43,509 bases of DNA from Dechloromonas aromatica (nom. nud.) (GTDB lineage: Bacteria; Pseudomonadota; Gammaproteobacteria; Burkholderiales; Rhodocyclaceae), in NCBI GenBank assembly GCA_017848965.1, contig JAFIHA010000007.1:1-43509 (forward strand), in the 5' to 3' direction. The number at the start of each line of letters is the position of its first letter. Position 1 is the stretch's first letter. A program made the position numbers and the translations under genes. This document shows positions 41,805-43,509 of the stretch, piece after piece. The notes under the pieces were generated by a model. It made no database searches. It worked only from the letters and a program-made list of their open reading frames with translations, and was not told the origin of the DNA.

Positions 41805-43349
41805 ATGGGCTTCATGAATCTGTTCAAGCATGTCCTCGGCGACGACTGGGGCGTCCATCCGGAAGATCACAAGCGGCCGGCGGCCGATCGCCCGGTGCGC
41901 ACGATGCCGGTGCCGGCCAGGCTCTTCCTGCCGCTGCAGCAGCACCTTGGCGCGCCGGCGCGGCCGGTCGTGCTGGTCGGCCAGAAGGTGAAGAAGGGCG
42001 AGCTGATCGCCGAGGCGCAGGGCATGATCTCGGCACCGCTGCACGCGCCGACCTCGGGCAGCATCGCCGCCGTCACCGAAATCACCGCCCCGCATCCCTC
42101 CGGTCTGACCTTGCAGGCGATCATCCTGGAGGCCGACGGCCTTGACGAATGGGGCGAACTGGTGGGCTGCGCCGACCCCTTCGCGCTGGACCCGGCGGAA
42201 ATCGGCAAGCGGGTTGCCGCCGCCGGCGTTGTCGGCCTGGGCGGTGCCGCCTTCCCGTCGGCGGTCAAGCTCAACGGCGCCTCGCGTTCCAAGGTGACGA
42301 CGCTGATCATGAACGGCGGCGAGTGCGAACCCTATCTCTCCTGCGACGACCGCCAGATGCGCGACCACGCGGCGGCGATCGTCGACGGCATCCGCATCAT
42401 GCTCCACGCCACCGGCGCCGCCGTCGCCCTGGTCGGCATCGAGGACAACAAGCCGGAAGCCATCGCCGCCATGCAGGCGGCGGCAGCCGGCGTCGACAAG
42501 GTCGAAATCCGGCCGGTACCGGCGCGTTACCCGATGGGCTCGGAAAAGCAGCTGGTGCAGGTGCTGACCGGCAAGGAAGTACCGGCCGACGGGCGCACCT
42601 TCGACATCGGCGTCATCGTCCATAACGTCGGCACCGCGCTCGCCGTGCGCGCCGCGATCCGCGAAGGCAAGCCGCTGATCTCGCGCCTGCTGACGGTCAA
42701 CGGCAACTGCGCCAGCGAACCGGGCAACATCGAGGTGCGCATCGGCACCCTGGCCGAGGAAGTGCTGGCCTTCGCCGGCGGCTTGAAGGGCGACGGCCTC
42801 GGCCTCGCCCGCCGGGTGCTCGGCGGGCCGATGATGGGCATGCAGATTCCACACTGGCGGGTGCCGGTGGTCAAGGGCAGCAGCGGCATCCTGGCGCTCG
42901 ACGCCGACGAGGTCGTGGCCCGCGACCCGAACCCGTGCATCCGCTGCGGCTCCTGCGTCAAGGCCTGCCCGATGGGCCTGCTGCCGCTCGAAATGAGCGC
43001 CCGCATCCGCAGCGAAGCCTACGACGAAGCGGTCGCCTACGGTCTCAAGGACTGCATCGCCTGCGGCTGCTGCGCTTACGTCTGCCCGTCGCAGATCCCG
43101 CTGGTCCAGTACTTCGTCCATGCCAAGGGCGAACTCGCCGCCCAGGATCGCAGCAAGCTGCGCAACGACGCGACCAAGAAACTCGCCCTGCAACGCCAGG
43201 AACGCCTCGACCGCGAAGCCCGCGAACGGGCGGAAGCGGCGGCCAAGCGCAAGGCCGAACGGGAAGCCGCGGCGGCGGCCAAGGCGGCGGCGGAAGCCGC
43301 GACCAAGGCGGCGTCGGCTTCGGCGGCCGAGGGGCAGGGGGTGATATGA
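41805..43349 (+). CDS. rnfC: Rnf electron transport complex subunit RnfC
   Basis: A 514-residue peripheral subunit. It has an N-terminal biotinyl-lipoyl-like sandwich (VLVGQKVKKGELIAEAQGMI), a flavin/NADH-binding domain with VGLGGAAFPSAVKL and MNGGECEPYLSCDDRQM, and two 4Fe-4S motifs (CIRCGSCVKACP and CIACGCCAYVCPSQIP, about residues 378-430). The Lys/Arg/Ala-rich coiled tail is common in proteobacterial RnfC. It should bind NADH and exchange electrons with RnfB. The gene ends 7 bp before the second terminal repeat element, and rnfDGE are not in the window. Confidence 0.97.
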   Translation: MGFMNLFKHVLGDDWGVHPEDHKRPAADRPVRTMPVPARLFLPLQQHLGAPARPVVLVGQKVKKGELIAEAQGMISAPLHAPTSGSIAAVTEITAPHPSGLTLQAIILEADGLDEWGELVGCADPFALDPAEIGKRVAAAGVVGLGGAAFPSAVKLNGASRSKVTTLIMNGGECEPYLSCDDRQMRDHAAAIVDGIRIMLHATGAAVALVGIEDNKPEAIAAMQAAAAGVDKVEIRPVPARYPMGSEKQLVQVLTGKEVPADGRTFDIGVIVHNVGTALAVRAAIREGKPLISRLLTVNGNCASEPGNIEVRIGTLAEEVLAFAGGLKGDGLGLARRVLGGPMMGMQIPHWRVPVVKGSSGILALDADEVVARDPNPCIRCGSCVKACPMGLLPLEMSARIRSEAYDEAVAYGLKDCIACGCCAYVCPSQIPLVQYFVHAKGELAAQDRSKLRNDATKKLALQRQERLDREARERAEAAAKRKAEREAAAAAKAAAEAATKAASASAAEGQGVI

Positions 43350-43355
43350 GACTGG

Positions 43356-43509
43356 GGGCTTGCGCGCGGGCGTGGTCGGTTGCTGAGGCGCTGTTTTCCT
43401 TTGCGTTTCGGCGGGCGGCTTTGGTTTTTGAGACGCCGGTTTCCGCGCCTGACGCGCGGGCGTACTTTCTTTTTTGTGGAAAAAAGAAAGTAGCCAAAGA
43501 AAAAGCCAC
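43356..43509. repeat. Right terminal repeat element (inverted copy)
   Basis: Read on the minus strand, the perfect hairpin (43464-43491, arms ACTTTCTTTTTT/AAAAAAGAAAGT) is followed by degenerate ~45-bp units starting ACGCCCGC or GCCCGCCG, as in the left element. The unit 43419-43463 and the left unit at 376-420 match almost base for base (ACGCCCGCGCGTC, GGCGCGGAAACCGGCG). The minus-strand frame MAFSLATFFFPQKRKYAR is the counterpart of the left frame MATFFFPQKRKYAR. The window ends 18 bp after the hairpin. Confidence 0.8.
43464..43491. terminator. Perfect 12-bp A/T-rich hairpin after rnfC
   Basis: Arms ACTTTCTTTTTT (43464-43475) and AAAAAAGAAAGT (43480-43491) with loop GTGG. The stem is the exact inverted copy of the hairpin at 303-330. 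It may end transcription of rnfABC. Confidence 0.5.

Overview
The window looks like a high-GC betaproteobacterial chromosome segment, most likely from a nitrogen-fixing member of the Rhodocyclales (Azoarcus/Dechloromonas/Azospira-like). This placement is inference. It rests on the NifL-NifA pair next to an rnf operon, on perfect NifA upstream activator sites (TGT-N10-ACA) paired with sigma-54 -24/-12 promoters, on chemoreceptors with zinc-binding CZB domains, and on the hairpin-plus-degenerate-repeat elements at both ends. No rRNA, tRNA or CRISPR array was seen.

Layout. (1) 1-2.9 kb: a terminal repeat element, then fdx-nifB under a NifA/sigma-54 promoter, and a YgjP-like metallopeptidase. (2) 3-9.7 kb: a membrane protein, a frameshifted TPM-domain protein, a CZB chemoreceptor, a hemerythrin, an IS110-like scrap and a membrane protein of unknown role. 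(3) 9.7-16.7 kb: the most interesting part. It holds a thioredoxin/ECF sigma/zinc-finger anti-sigma operon, a DoxX protein, an HvfC-HvfB(DUF692/MNIO)-peroxiredoxin-precursor operon whose precursor carries three Cys-pair repeats, and a CcdA/DsbD-like electron carrier. Four transcription units here share one promoter (TGTAAG, 17 nt, CGACSAA), so the ECF factor probably drives one RiPP/copper- or redox-stress regulon. A TetR-AcuI module with two matching operators sits in the middle. (4) 16.8-22.9 kb: accessory DNA with an Mrr-like nuclease, ParDE toxin-antitoxin, a LysE exporter with an amber-interrupted AraC regulator, a stand-alone Fe-S oxidoreductase half, and a probable single integron cassette with an attC site. 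(5) 22.9-30.6 kb: a BaeSR-like two-component system divergent from an RND tripartite efflux operon. (6) 30.7-34.1 kb: a pesticin-type muramidase with a coupled lipoprotein, a GlxA-type regulator and membrane proteins. (7) 34.1-43.4 kb: nif accessory genes (small protein, nifF, nifZ-like, 2Fe-2S ferredoxin), a second CZB chemoreceptor, nifA, nifL, and divergent rnfABC, followed by the second terminal repeat.

How it works together. NifL would restrain NifA. NifA with sigma-54 would turn on nifB, the ferredoxin/nifZ/nifF operon, nifLA itself and rnfABC, supplying FeMo-co precursor and low-potential electrons to nitrogenase. The structural nifHDK genes and rnfDGE are not in the window. The rnf operon stops after rnfC at a repeat that is an inverted copy of the one beside fdx-nifB, so the window edges may be assembly breakpoints or inversion junctions.
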